Assembly (NCBI GenBank): GCA_030645915.1 | Contig: JAUSNO010000018.1 | Location: 92,822-156,821 of the forward strand | DNA from: Undibacterium sp. | GTDB lineage: Bacteria > Pseudomonadota > Gammaproteobacteria > Burkholderiales > Burkholderiaceae_D | Direction of reading: 5' to 3' | DNA: 64,000 bases | Shown here: positions 9,743-18,218 of the stretch, piece after piece | Layout: every line of letters starts with the position of its first letter | How positions within the stretch are numbered: position 1 is the first letter of the stretch | Program-made: the position numbers and the translations under genes | Notes under the pieces: generated by a model | What the model was told of the DNA's origin: nothing | Seen by the model: the letters and a program-made list of their open reading frames with translations, nothing else | The model's database searches: none

Positions 9743-9802
9743 GGTGCGCCACGCGCACCGCTGCAAACGCAAGTGATCATCATGGTGCGCATGGCGCACC
9801 CT
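9741..9802. terminator. Long hairpin between convergent genes, likely bidirectional terminator
   Basis: Arms AGGGTGCGCCACGCGCACC (9741-9759) and GGTGCGCATGGCGCACCCT (9784-9802) pair with a single mismatch. The left arm begins inside the stop codon of the SNF2 gene and the right arm ends 4 bases before the trmB stop. There is no strong T tract, so it may be a REP-type palindrome rather than a classical intrinsic terminator. Confidence 0.6.
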
Positions 9803-9806
9803 AGCT

Positions 9807-10526
9807 TCATTTTTTGCGAAACACCAGATCCCATACGCCGTGCCCTAGCTTGAGGCCACGGTTTTCAAACTTGGTCACGGGACGATAATCCGGTCGTGGT
9901 GCATAACCGTCTGCGGTGTTTTCCAAAGTTGGCTCGGCACTCAACACTTCCAGCATCTGCACCGCGTACTCTTCCCAATCGGTGGCACAGTGCAGATAGC
10001 CGCCCGGTGCCAGTCTTGAGGCCAGCAAAGCCACCAGCGGGCCCTGGATCAGGCGGCGCTTATTGTGCCGCGCCTTGTGCCAGGGATCAGGAAAGAACAC
10101 ATGCACGCCGGCCAGAGAATTGGGCGCAATCATATGCGTCAATACTTCAAAGGCATCGTGCTGGATGATGCGCTGGTTCTGCAAACCCATGGCATCGGTC
10201 AGCTTGAGTAAACTACCGACACCGGGCGTATGCACCTCGACGCCGATGAAATTTTTCTCCGGCATTAGTTCAGAAATTTTGGCGCTGGTTTCGCCCATGC
10301 CAAAACCGATTTCGAACACTGTAGGTGCAGCGCGGCCAAAAGCGGCAGCCACATCGAGTTCAGCTTTTTGATACGGAATGCAGTACAGCGGGCTCAAGGT
10401 CTCAATCGCCCTGCCCTGTGCCTCAGACAAGCGCCCCGCACGCGTGACAAAGCTGCGGATGCGGCGGTCGCTAGGATCAAAAAAAAGCGGCTTGTTATTG
10501 CCATCGAGGGGTTTGGTATCGGACAT
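9807..10526 (-). CDS. trmB: tRNA (guanine-N7-)-methyltransferase TrmB
   Basis: A 239-residue class I SAM-dependent enzyme that makes m7G46 in the tRNA variable loop. The SAM-binding loop is [14 protein letters not shown], and the TrmB signature [18 protein letters not shown] with catalytic Asp/Trp-His is intact; the C-terminal TKFENRG element is also present. Length fits the family. It is monocistronic as far as can be seen: a convergent helicase lies on one side and a 400-bp repeat-containing gap on the other. Confidence 0.96.
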   Translation of the reverse strand: MSDTKPLDGNNKPLFFDPSDRRIRSFVTRAGRLSEAQGRAIETLSPLYCIPYQKAELDVAAAFGRAAPTVFEIGFGMGETSAKISELMPEKNFIGVEVHTPGVGSLLKLTDAMGLQNQRIIQHDAFEVLTHMIAPNSLAGVHVFFPDPWHKARHNKRRLIQGPLVALLASRLAPGGYLHCATDWEEYAVQMLEVLSAEPTLENTADGYAPRPDYRPVTKFENRGLKLGHGVWDLVFRKK

Positions 10527-10726
10527 GGGAGAGAATAGAAATAAAAAGAAACTGGAGGAAATGAAATAAATTAATATTTATTAAAGTTTTTTTTCACTCT
10601 CAGCAAAGGCGACATTCTAACAGAAGGCCATACCTCTCCAGGCAATCTGCACCAGCAGCCAATGTCGTGCCGCAACGTAGATGCAATCAGGCCATCAAAA
10701 TCCAAAACATGCCATGCCCAGCACGC

Positions 10727-10793
10727 ACTAGGCGAGCACTAGGCGGAGCGCACTAGGCGGAGCGCACTAGGCGGAGCGCACTAGGCGGAGCGC
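10727..10793. repeat. 14-bp tandem repeat, about 4.8 copies
   Basis: Four exact copies of ACTAGGCGGAGCGC occupy 10738-10751, 10752-10765, 10766-10779 and 10780-10793, preceded by a degenerate copy lacking three bases (10727-10737). The last copy overlaps the left arm (GGAGCGCA) of the palindrome that follows, so the array looks like local slippage expansion of a palindrome arm. Non-coding. Confidence 0.9.
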
Positions 10794-10851
10794 AATCCCC
10801 GTGCGGTCTGCAGGCACGATGCCGCCAGAAGGCGCATGGATAGTGCGCTCC
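10787..10851. repeat. Long imperfect palindrome, REP-like copy B
   Basis: GGAGCGCA (10787-10794) and TGCGCTCC (10844-10851) are the outer arms; further in, CCCCGTGCGG faces GGCGCATGGA. The left half, CGCAATCCCC(G)TGCGG followed by CTGCAGGC, matches the palindrome at 59363-59443 at all but a few positions, which identifies both as copies of one dispersed element. It lies between trmB and mlaC, both on the minus strand. The remainder of 10527-10924 has no supported gene. Confidence 0.65.
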
Positions 10852-10924
10852 AGGGCATGCCATTTTTAAATTTCGATATCAATAAAGTACGCATCGCTTG
10901 TCTTGGTGAGGCGCTCTAGCAGCC

Positions 10925-11575
10925 TCAGGGTTTGCTTTTCTCTCCCCCATCAGCGGCGATCCGCTTCTTGTTCTTATCCGAAAGGACCTGAATCAATCCA
11001 TCGATGCCGCTCTCGTTGATGATTGCGGAAAAGCTGCCCTTGTAGGTTTCGCTCAGCCAGACACCCAATACATTGACATCATAAATTTTCCAGCCATCGG
11101 GCGATTTGTAAAGACGATACGCTACCTTGACTGGCTCCGGGCGTTTCGGCAACAGCACCTGGGAATGTACTTCCACTTCGGTGTCGGCAGGATCGGCGCG
11201 CAATGGCAAAAATTTTAGCTTTTGATCTTTGATCAGCGACATGGCACCCGAATAGGTGTAGATCAGCAAAGTACTAAATTCACCGATCAATTGTTGCTGC
11301 TGCTCAGGTGTAGCGTCACGCCAATAACGTCCCAAAGTCAATGCAGTTGCACGCCGAAAATCGAGATGAGGAACAATTTTTTCTTCCACCAATGCCAATA
11401 TCCGTTGCCGGTTGCCAGCCTGAATTTCTTTATCGCTGCGCGCAATCTCGATGATTTCCTGGCTGACGCGTTTGATCAAAGCATCTGGCGCTTCAAGCGC
11501 AAATACCTCATCAGTAAAAATAAGGGCGCCAAGCGCAACACCAGCAATAGCAAATAGCTTGGTAAAGGTTCTCAT
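10925..11575 (-). CDS. mlaC: MlaC-like phospholipid-binding protein (Ttg2D)
   Basis: The start at 11575 is chosen for its GAGGAAA ribosome-binding site and the signal peptide that follows (FTKLFAIAGVALGALIFTDEVFA), giving 216 residues. The mature protein carries MlaC-family features: LVEEKIVPHLDFRRATALTLG, a WRDATPEQQQQLIGEFSTLL helix and VKVAYRLYKSPDGWKIYDV. MlaC shuttles phospholipid across the periplasm between the MlaA-porin complex and the MlaFEDB transporter. Here it stands alone; mlaFEDB must lie elsewhere or be absent. Confidence 0.9.
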   Translation of the reverse strand: MRTFTKLFAIAGVALGALIFTDEVFALEAPDALIKRVSQEIIEIARSDKEIQAGNRQRILALVEEKIVPHLDFRRATALTLGRYWRDATPEQQQQLIGEFSTLLIYTYSGAMSLIKDQKLKFLPLRADPADTEVEVHSQVLLPKRPEPVKVAYRLYKSPDGWKIYDVNVLGVWLSETYKGSFSAIINESGIDGLIQVLSDKNKKRIAADGGEKSKP

Positions 11576-11629
11576 GATTTCCTCATCGAAAGAGATGGGC
11601 AGGGCAATCGCATGAAAGAAAAGTCGTAT

Positions 11630-11731
11630 CCACGAAAAGCACGAAAGACACGAACAAAAAAATAGGGGAAATAATTTAAGAGGATTGATCAAAAAGCCCG
11701 CGCTTTACCACTTTTTTTCGTGCTTTTGTGG
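11630..11731. repeat. Inverted-repeat element with cacgaaa ends
   Basis: CCACGAAAAGCACGAAAG (11630-11647, continuing ACACGAA) is repeated in inverse as TTTCGTGCTTTTGTGG (about 11716-11731) with one base missing. The 100-bp segment is AT-rich and non-coding and lies between mlaC and tRNA-Gly. Similar cacgaaa-type intergenic repeats occur in other bacterial genomes (general recollection, not checked). It could be a small non-autonomous element or a regulatory hairpin. Confidence 0.5.
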
Positions 11732-11816
11732 GGTTATTCCTGCTTCATTTAATGCTGGATAATAAATTTTTGCGGAAAACTTCTAATCATAAAATCATGC
11801 AAGGCACTGATTTTAT

Positions 11817-11890
11817 TGGAGCGGGTGAAGGGAATCGAACCCTCGTCGTAAGCTTGGGAAGCTTCTGCTCTACCATTGAGCTACACCCGC
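11817..11890 (-). tRNA. tRNA-Gly(CCC)
   Basis: The minus strand folds into a cloverleaf: acceptor GCGGGTG/CACCCGC, D arm GCTC-AATGGTA-GAGC, anticodon loop TTCCCAA (anticodon CCC, reading GGG), and T arm GAGGG-TTCGATT-CCCTT. The TCCA end is encoded (11817-11820). Pair 27-43 reads as a G-A mismatch at the top of the anticodon stem. The sequence is close to E. coli tRNA-Gly(CCC). Confidence 0.93.
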
Positions 11891-11982
11891 GTAGGCGATA
11901 TTTTACGCGTGATTAGCAAACAATGGCAAACCTGTGATAGCCGTTATCGTAAAAATACACATCCTTTGTTCTGCAAAAAGAC

Positions 11983-13038
11983 TTAATCAATCCTGAGTTT
12001 TTCTGCTGCAAACAAATCCCAGGAAGCGATGAACAGCGCAGCTATCACGGGGCCAATCACGAAACCGTTAAGGCCGAAGACGGAAATACCGCCCAGCGTA
12101 GAGACCAGGACGACATAATCGGGCATTTGCGTATCCTTGCCGACCAGTATAGGTCGCAAGATATTATCGATCAAACCTATGACGAATATGCCGTACAAAG
12201 TTAGCGTCACACCTTGCCAGGTCGCGCCGGTAATAAGGAAATAGAACGCCACCGGTACCCAAATCAATCCTGCTCCTACCGCCGGCACGAGCGACATGAA
12301 GGCCATGAATACTCCCCACAACAAAGCGCCCTGAATATCCAGAAACCAGAACATGATTCCGCCCAATGTCCCTTGCGTCGCGGCTACCACAATATTGCCT
12401 TTGACCGTAGCACGGATGACCGTGGCGAACTTGCTGAACAGCTGTCGTTTTTGCTCGCTATGCAACGGGATCGCCTGCTTGATTTTCTCAGCCAATACAC
12501 CACCGTCGCGCAGCATGAAAAATAACAGGTACAGCATGACGCCAATGCTGATGACGAACCCAGCCGTACTCTGGCCGATATTAAGGGCCTTGGTGGCGAT
12601 AAACTGACTACCTTGTGCGGCCGCAGCGGAGACGGCATTCTTCATGCTCGTCATATCGGTCAGCCCGAACCTGGCCAGAATATCGGTTATCCAGCTTGGC
12701 AGTGACAGAATAATCTGCTGAAAGTAAGCGCCGAAATCAAGTTGACCGGAACGAATTTTTTCGTACTGAAGCGCCCCTTCCTGAATTAAAGAAGCAACGA
12801 TCATCGATAAAGGGAAAAATACGGAGATCAGAAATAGCAGCATGGTCCCGACTGCAGCGAGATTGCGACGCTGTCGGGTAAATGTCAATAAGCGGCGCTG
12901 TAGCGGCGCAAAAAGTATCGCCAAAACGACGCCCCAGAAAATGGCGCCGTAAAGCGGCAGAAGTATCCATGCGAATGCGATGGAAACCACAATGAGCAAA
13001 GCGAGAAACACATGATGCTGGAGCCGGCGATAATTCAT
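11983..13038 (-). CDS. AI-2E/PerM-family membrane permease
   Basis: A 351-residue protein with about eight membrane segments, beginning with two adjacent N-terminal helices (FLALLIVVSIAFAWILLPLYG and an FWGVVLAILFAPLQ span), an extended amphipathic central region, and the conserved C-terminal block (VPAVGAGLIWVPVAFYFLITG, LIDNILRPILVGKDTQMPDYVVLVSTLGG). The family includes TqsA (autoinducer-2 export) and other permeases, some linked to cation/proton exchange, so substrate cannot be read from sequence. It appears monocistronic. Confidence 0.9.
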   Translation of the reverse strand: MNYRRLQHHVFLALLIVVSIAFAWILLPLYGAIFWGVVLAILFAPLQRRLLTFTRQRRNLAAVGTMLLFLISVFFPLSMIVASLIQEGALQYEKIRSGQLDFGAYFQQIILSLPSWITDILARFGLTDMTSMKNAVSAAAAQGSQFIATKALNIGQSTAGFVISIGVMLYLLFFMLRDGGVLAEKIKQAIPLHSEQKRQLFSKFATVIRATVKGNIVVAATQGTLGGIMFWFLDIQGALLWGVFMAFMSLVPAVGAGLIWVPVAFYFLITGATWQGVTLTLYGIFVIGLIDNILRPILVGKDTQMPDYVVLVSTLGGISVFGLNGFVIGPVIAALFIASWDLFAAEKLRID

Positions 13039-13303
13039 AGTTGACCTTGTTGACTTGCGAGCGTTTCTTGGTGCGCTTGCTTTGTGTTGCGATCTGTAGC
13101 GAAGATAAAGATATCTTGATCCCGTAACATTGCGTCAGCGCATCCATTTACCTGAGCAATTTACCATAAGCGATATGCAATGGTATTTAATATCAGGCTA
13201 AATTGCTTGCGCTATCGTTGTGGCATTTTTTGAATCCAAGGGGATTTCATTGGACTGTGGCAATGCCCGTATTACGCGTGATTGCTATCAACATGAAGAC
13301 ATT
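13039..13303. other. Intergenic region upstream of the PerM-type permease, no supported gene
   Basis: About 370 bases separate the permease start from the DUF3016 gene; only the terminator at 13304-13332 is recognisable. The rest should include the permease promoter. No coding frame with a ribosome-binding site was seen. Confidence 0.5.
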
Positions 13304-13332
13304 ACAAAAAAAAGCCGCGAATTCGCGGCTAT
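13304..13332 (-). terminator. Intrinsic terminator downstream of the DUF3016 gene
   Basis: Read on the minus strand, the perfect stem AGCCGCGAATTCGCGGCT is followed at once by a run of eight or more T. It lies 77 bases beyond the stop of the DUF3016 gene at 13409. Confidence 0.85.
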
Positions 13333-13408
13333 TGCGTGCGCATTGCTTATTTGAATAACACAGGCGATTCCCAAAAATGGTACGCACAAGTCCTATCGCC
13401 AGGCACAA

Positions 13409-13915
13409 TCACTTCATCGGAAAAATTTTTATTTTCTGCTGCCGGTTGAACCAGTCAGTCAACATTCTTTCCTCATAATCAAAATTTGTTCTGCCAGACG
13501 CCATGCCAGTTCTGGACATGAAATTCATATCTTTCAATTCTTCTTTACCTGAAGCAATCAGTTCATTTTTTGAATTTTTTAACGTGTAGCTAAACGACAT
13601 TCGTGGCCAATAAATTTCTTTGATGATACGAATATCCCGACCGACAGTGCTATACAGACCGTTGACATCTCCAGCGAGATCCAGGTCGGTGACGGTGACA
13701 TCTAACTGAACACCATCAGGAAGTTTTTTTGCCATGTCGACAAAAAACTGATCGAAGTCCTTCACTACTCTTTCCTGAAAACTGGCACGCGTCTCGTTGC
13801 CGGGGCGAATATCGGTAAATTTTTCCGGCTCCTGCCAGGTCACTTTAGCTTCACCCGCCAAAGCCCCGGAGGCGATCGTACTTGTGACTGCCAGAACAAA
13901 AAATATCTTTTTCAT
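13409..13915 (-). CDS. DUF3016 domain-containing exported protein
   Basis: A 168-residue protein with a signal peptide (MKKIFFVLAVTSTIASGALA, then GEAKVTW). The mature part shows the DUF3016 pattern: VTWQEPEKFTDIRPGN, a helix with ERVVKDFDQFFVDMAKKLPDG, and VTVTDLDLAGDV, ending with the conserved region that includes RTGMASGRTNFDYEERML. The family is common in proteobacteria, is predicted periplasmic and has no known function. It has its own terminator, so it is likely monocistronic. Confidence 0.85.
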   Translation of the reverse strand: MKKIFFVLAVTSTIASGALAGEAKVTWQEPEKFTDIRPGNETRASFQERVVKDFDQFFVDMAKKLPDGVQLDVTVTDLDLAGDVNGLYSTVGRDIRIIKEIYWPRMSFSYTLKNSKNELIASGKEELKDMNFMSRTGMASGRTNFDYEERMLTDWFNRQQKIKIFPMK

Positions 13916-14082
13916 TTTAGATCTCCTTCATTACTGATAAGCGATAAAAATTAACCCGTTCTACACCGTGCTTCAACTTAATAAGCCCCTCAGCACCCGA
14001 ACTAGCTGATCCTGCTTCACTGCCATTTGAACACAGAAGAGAGATACAGTTCTCTAAAAATGTATTATTTTTGTAACGAATA

Positions 14083-14118
14083 AAAAATGGGGCAACCAGT
14101 ACTGGTTGCCCCATTTTT
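14083..14118 (-). terminator. Intrinsic terminator downstream of the porin gene
   Basis: The stem AATGGGGCAACCAGT/ACTGGTTGCCCCATT is perfect with almost no loop, flanked by A-runs on one side and T-runs on the other, so it can work in both directions. It lies 36 bases beyond the porin stop. A 69-codon frame overlapping it (13917-14126) is not considered a gene. Confidence 0.88.
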
Positions 14119-14154
14119 CTATTCACATCAAATCAGGCTTACACCTGAATTGAA

Positions 14155-15189
14155 TTAGAACTTATGACGAACGCCAACTGTGAATTCAGAAACATCTGCG
14201 CCATTTATTGCAGCGCCGAGTGCTTTGGAAGTTGCATCTTGCGATGTGCTTGCAAAAGCGGCATACAGATTAGTACGCTTAGACATGGCATAAGTGTAGC
14301 CAATTGCGAACTGTTTAGCTTCGCCTTTTGTTGCTGCAGATGTAGAAGAAATTCTTGTGTCATCTGAAATCATTGAGTAACCGGCAACGATTTGATTTGT
14401 AGCGTCAATTTTAACAGTCAAGCCCAAAGTAAAGATGTCTTGATCTTTAGCTAAAGTTGCTTTGTCTTCAGCTTTTTGATAAATCACAACTGGCTTGAAC
14501 ATACCAAAATCATAGGATGCTGCGATAGTGCTAGCTTCAGTAGCATTAATCGGGCCACCAACCACTGCCTGAAGATTGTCTTTTTGGTATGAATAACCAA
14601 CATCCAATGCGCCAAGCTTATAGAACAGATTTGCACCCATAGAATTCTTGGCAGTAGTATCACCAGCTACTTCGCCAAAAGCGTATGACACAACACCAGA
14701 GAAACCGCTCAAAGTAGGTGAGCTGTAAGTGATTGCATTGTTAGTACGGCCACCAGTGTAAAAGACTGAATTGAGACCATTGCCACTGTTGATGAAACCA
14801 GACGCAAACGGATCAAAACCATCGACAAATTTATTTGTCGGTGTCTTGTCGCGGCCAAGATCAATCGCACCGAAACCACCTGATACGCCTACTGTAGAAC
14901 GACGGCCAAAAGTCGCACCTTGACCGGAAGAACCGTTGTCAACGTTCAGACCCATTTCCAGCACGAAGTTAGCTTTCAAGCCGTTGCCCAGATCTTCAGT
15001 GCCTTTGAAACCAAGACGGGAACCGCTAGTTCGACCACTTTCCAATCCCAAAGTTGAACCGGCTGCTGCGCCGTTATCAAAATTATGCAAACCTGCATCA
15101 ACGATACCGTAGATGGCGACCGAAGATTGAGCCAAAGCGGCACCAGAGAAAGCACTCATCAAAGCGAGTACAAGTAATGATTTTTTCAT
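14155..15189 (-). CDS. Gram-negative general porin (Porin_4 / OmpC-like)
   Basis: The start at 15189 opens a typical signal peptide (MKKSLLVLALMSAFSGAALA-QSS), giving 344 residues. The mature start SSVAIYGIVDAGLHNFDNG, the block GSRLGFKGTEDLGNGLKANF and the PEFG-like loop FGRRSTVGVSGGFGAIDLGRDKTP are hallmarks of betaproteobacterial trimeric porins. The protein ends with the outer-membrane C-terminal signature VGVRHKF, whose terminal Phe is recognised by the BAM complex. Sixteen-stranded porins of this family let small hydrophilic solutes through. It is flanked by a strong terminator and a 365-bp upstream gap. Confidence 0.95.
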   Translation of the reverse strand: MKKSLLVLALMSAFSGAALAQSSVAIYGIVDAGLHNFDNGAAAGSTLGLESGRTSGSRLGFKGTEDLGNGLKANFVLEMGLNVDNGSSGQGATFGRRSTVGVSGGFGAIDLGRDKTPTNKFVDGFDPFASGFINSGNGLNSVFYTGGRTNNAITYSSPTLSGFSGVVSYAFGEVAGDTTAKNSMGANLFYKLGALDVGYSYQKDNLQAVVGGPINATEASTIAASYDFGMFKPVVIYQKAEDKATLAKDQDIFTLGLTVKIDATNQIVAGYSMISDDTRISSTSAATKGEAKQFAIGYTYAMSKRTNLYAAFASTSQDATSKALGAAINGADVSEFTVGVRHKF

Positions 15190-15554
15190 AGCGTAATATC
15201 CAGAAAATAAAAAATAAGCTTTTGCTGCAACACAACAAACAGCGCAACAAAAACAGGTTTGCAGGTCTTTTTTAAAGCCTTGAACCAAGTAATGCGATCC
15301 AATGACATTAAGCACTATACCTGCCGAAAGTGACAATTTCATGACTTTACCAAACGCAGCCAGCGAGTCTCTTGATCTGTATCATAAATCCCACAGCGGA
15401 TATCCACAGTATCCATTGACGGAAAATACAAGTACAAAGCATTAGAGTACCTGTTGCTGAATTGGTTCGCATTATAAGCAAAAAAACAAAATGCTGCAGA
15501 GCACCAACAAGATAGTGCGATTCGGAAATAATTCAAGGCTGCCATGAAAAAAAA
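15190..15554. other. Intergenic region upstream of the porin, no supported gene
   Basis: About 365 bases lie between the porin start and the end of the Bcr/CflA gene, both on the minus strand. No frame longer than about 60 codons has a ribosome-binding site. It should hold the porin promoter and 5' leader; the leader adjacent to the start is rich in GTTG/TTGC runs. No specific operator was recognised. Confidence 0.5.
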
Positions 15555-16790
15555 TTATCCGATTGTTTCCCAGGCGTTTTGTTTCTGAGCAGTCATGGAG
15601 CGCCAGTAGGCGCGACCGGTAAACCAGAGCAGCATCCCGGCAAGGGCGAAGCCAAGCTGGCCTAACGCCAATGCAAGGGCGGAATGATCGAGCGCAGGTG
15701 CTACTACACCGGCGACGACAGCACCCAACAAGGTGAGCATGGCGGACTGGCAGGACGCCACAATACCTCGTATCGTGGGAAATAAATCCAACACCAATAA
15801 GGTTGCACCTGGTGCCACCATGGACATGCCGAAACAATAGAAAAACAAGGGCGCCACCGACCAGGGCAGCATAGGCGGCCAAATGGCATGGAACATGACA
15901 TTGCAAATTGACGCACCGACCAGAAAAACAAAACCGATACTCACTTGCTTCCAGACGGTAATTTTTCCTGCCAGACGATTGGCGGCCAAGGCGCCCAAAA
16001 ATATTCCTCCGACTGACGGAATAAACTGCCAGCCAAATTGATCCGGACCCAATTTCAAATGTTGCGTAATGAATGCCGGGGCAGCGGAAACATACAAGAA
16101 TAGCCCGGCAAAATTACAGGCGACGGTCCCGGCCTTTAAATGAAATAGCGGGGACTTGAATACATTTCGGTAACTTTCCCATAAAAATTCAGCACTAAAC
16201 GGCTGACGTTTTTCAAGCGGGAGCGATTCAGGCAAATGCTTGTAGCAGGCCCACAGCAACACCAGCGTGTAGGCAAACAAGATAAGAAAAATACTGCGCC
16301 AGCTAAAATAGGTCACGACCCAGCCACCGAGAATAGGCGCGATGGCCGGCGCAATCGAAAATATCATCGTAACCAAAGACAGCAGACGTTCGGCCGGTGC
16401 GCCCGCATACAGATCGCGAATGATGGCGCGCCCGACCACCATGCCAGCGCCAGCAGAAACACCCTGCAAGATGCGAAAGCCCCACAGATAATGAATGCTG
16501 TGCGCTGAAGCGCAGCCGAAACTGGCGACCGCAAAAATCGCAAGAGCTACCAAGATGACATTGCGCCGCCCAAATGCGTCCGACAAGGCGCCATGCCACA
16601 AGGTCATCACCGCGAATGACAGCATATATGCGGTTAAGGTTTGTTGCACCTCGATCGCGCTGGCATGCAGGCTAGCTTGAATCGCCGGAAAAGCCGGCAA
16701 GTAGGTATCGATTGAGAACGGCCCCAGCATGGCAAGCGCCGCCAGCAAAGTGGCCAGCGCGCCATTGGACAATTTAAGAGAGTTAGGCAT
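15555..16790 (-). CDS. Bcr/CflA-family multidrug MFS exporter
   Basis: The ATG at 16790 gives 411 residues; the frame extends 15 codons further to a TTG. Twelve membrane helices are visible. The first cytoplasmic loop motif (GALSDAFGRRNVILVALAIF) is the MFS motif A, and GPFSIDTYLPAFPAIQASL at the N-terminus is diagnostic of the Bcr/CflA (DHA1) drug-efflux group; GVSAGAGMVVGRAIIRDLYAG is motif C-like. Relatives export bicyclomycin, chloramphenicol or sulfonamides, but the substrate here is unknown. Monocistronic as seen. Confidence 0.93.
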   Translation of the reverse strand: MPNSLKLSNGALATLLAALAMLGPFSIDTYLPAFPAIQASLHASAIEVQQTLTAYMLSFAVMTLWHGALSDAFGRRNVILVALAIFAVASFGCASAHSIHYLWGFRILQGVSAGAGMVVGRAIIRDLYAGAPAERLLSLVTMIFSIAPAIAPILGGWVVTYFSWRSIFLILFAYTLVLLWACYKHLPESLPLEKRQPFSAEFLWESYRNVFKSPLFHLKAGTVACNFAGLFLYVSAAPAFITQHLKLGPDQFGWQFIPSVGGIFLGALAANRLAGKITVWKQVSIGFVFLVGASICNVMFHAIWPPMLPWSVAPLFFYCFGMSMVAPGATLLVLDLFPTIRGIVASCQSAMLTLLGAVVAGVVAPALDHSALALALGQLGFALAGMLLWFTGRAYWRSMTAQKQNAWETIG

Positions 16791-16849
16791 GGAATCGGGT
16801 CTCACTTGGTAGCGCGATTTGATGAAAACATTCAATTAGAGACCACGCC

Positions 16850-16915
16850 AACACGCACTGTCCATGCGGGTTTCCAGCCTACCTGAGCTGCAAGCCGCAT
16901 GGGGCTTGGGTGCTG
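16850..16915. repeat. Long imperfect palindrome, REP-like copy C
   Basis: CACGCACTGTCCATGCGGG (from about 16853) and CCGCATGGGGCTTGGGTG (about 16896-16914) form interrupted arms around a GAGCTGCAAG centre. The order of blocks (cgca.t-ccatgcgg ... gctgcaa.g-cgcatgggg-tt) is the same as in the palindrome at 59363-59443, but with more mismatches, so this seems a decayed copy. It lies between the rlmL-like and Bcr/CflA genes. Confidence 0.5.
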
Positions 16916-16930
16916 GCTATGCCACTAAAA

Positions 16931-18145
16931 TTATGCCTCTGGCTTTGGCTTGGCCTCTTCGCGACGGTTAAAGCCTGCCACCATGTCGAAGCGGAACAGG
17001 CGACATTCAAGAGCACCATTAAAAAACGGCGTCTTGCGCGACTCTTTCAGGCGTAACATTTTTGGCAAACTAAGATCCGCAGTGAACAGAAACACGCTCC
17101 AGCCAGCAAAACGCTGTTTCAAGGTGCTACTGATCGCAGTGAAAAAATCTTTTGCCATGTCGTCCGGCTCAATACTGCTATCACCACGCACGCCGATACG
17201 CTCGCCATACGGAGGATTGGTCAGCAGGATGCCGGGCGTTTCGGTTGGCGGCTTGATTTCCTGCGCTTCGATTTGCTTCAATGGCACCTCGAACTTGATT
17301 CCTGCCTTATTCAAGTTGTTGCGTGTCATGACGATTGCATCGCCAGAGATATCGCTGCCAAAAATTGTTGGTTCAGCCGGCAATGGATTGGCCTTTACCT
17401 GCTCCTTGATGGCTAGCCATTCTTCTTCAACAAAACTGCCAAATTTTTCGAACGCAAAATCTCGATGCAGACCTGGCGGAATACCGGCCAGCATCTGCGC
17501 CGCTTCAATCAGGATCGTGCCGGAACCGCACATAGGGTCGAGCAAGGGAATGCCAGGTTTCCAGCCGGCGGTACGCAGCAAGCCTGCTGCGAGGTTTTCA
17601 CGCAGCGGAGCGTCACCGGTTTCCAGACGCCAGCCGCGCTTGAACAGAGCCTCACCGGACGTATCGAGATAAACCGTGAAATTGCGTGCATCCAGGAAGC
17701 CGACAATGCGCATGTCCGGCATCTTGGTATCGACCGAAGGACGTTGGGTAAACTGATCACGGAAGCGGTCGCAGATCGCATCCTTGATCTTCAGCGTGGC
17801 AAATTCCAGACTCTTCAACGGACATTTGATGCCGGTCACATCGACGCGTATGGTGTGGTGATAGCCGAACCAGTCTTCCCATGGCTGCTCTAGCGTCAGA
17901 TCGTAAATATCGTTTTCATTGATATAACCCGAATGCGCCATGCGCAGCAGACAGCGTGAAGCGATGCGTGAATACAGATTGATGCGGTAAGCATCGGTGA
18001 TCTCGCCCGAACAATGTACCCCGCCTGGCACTTGGGTGTGTACATGGAGCGTATTGTTAAGCTGGCCGATTTCAGTCAACTCTTCCGCCAGAGCGGCTTC
18101 CAGGCCGCGTGGGCAAGGGCAAAAATAGGAATAACGTGTTTTCAT
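16931..18145 (-). CDS. rlmL: THUMP-domain 23S rRNA guanine-N2-methyltransferase (RlmL-type)
   Basis: A 404-residue protein: an N-terminal ferredoxin-like/THUMP region (about residues 1-160, RYSYFCPCPRGLEAALAEEL), then an N6/N2-methylase Rossmann fold with LLDPMCGSGTILIEAAQMLAG (SAM site), IFGSDISGDAIVMTRNNL and the catalytic NPPYGERIG motif. It corresponds to the RlmL half of E. coli RlmKL, which makes m2G2445; the RlmK (m7G2069) half is absent, as is usual outside gammaproteobacteria. Which guanine is modified here is inferred from homology. Confidence 0.9.
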   Translation of the reverse strand: MKTRYSYFCPCPRGLEAALAEELTEIGQLNNTLHVHTQVPGGVHCSGEITDAYRINLYSRIASRCLLRMAHSGYINENDIYDLTLEQPWEDWFGYHHTIRVDVTGIKCPLKSLEFATLKIKDAICDRFRDQFTQRPSVDTKMPDMRIVGFLDARNFTVYLDTSGEALFKRGWRLETGDAPLRENLAAGLLRTAGWKPGIPLLDPMCGSGTILIEAAQMLAGIPPGLHRDFAFEKFGSFVEEEWLAIKEQVKANPLPAEPTIFGSDISGDAIVMTRNNLNKAGIKFEVPLKQIEAQEIKPPTETPGILLTNPPYGERIGVRGDSSIEPDDMAKDFFTAISSTLKQRFAGWSVFLFTADLSLPKMLRLKESRKTPFFNGALECRLFRFDMVAGFNRREEAKPKPEA

Positions 18146-18182
18146 GGAGAACCTTTTATCCGTTGTACTTCAAATTAAACCA

Positions 18183-18201
18183 GGTAAGCACCGTGCTTAC
18201 C
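18183..18201 (-). terminator. Short hairpin terminator after the DsbA-fold isomerase gene
   Basis: GGTAAGCA-CCG-TGCTTACC forms a perfect 8-bp stem 18 bases beyond the isomerase stop. On the minus strand it is followed by a TGGTTTAATTT tract. The T run is interrupted, so the strength is uncertain. Confidence 0.55.
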
Positions 18202-18218
18202 CGGGGTGTGCAAAAAAC

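Noticed and set aside
13917..14126. 69-codon minus-strand frame upstream of the DUF3016 gene
   Set aside because: It runs through the porin terminator hairpin and has no conserved motif.
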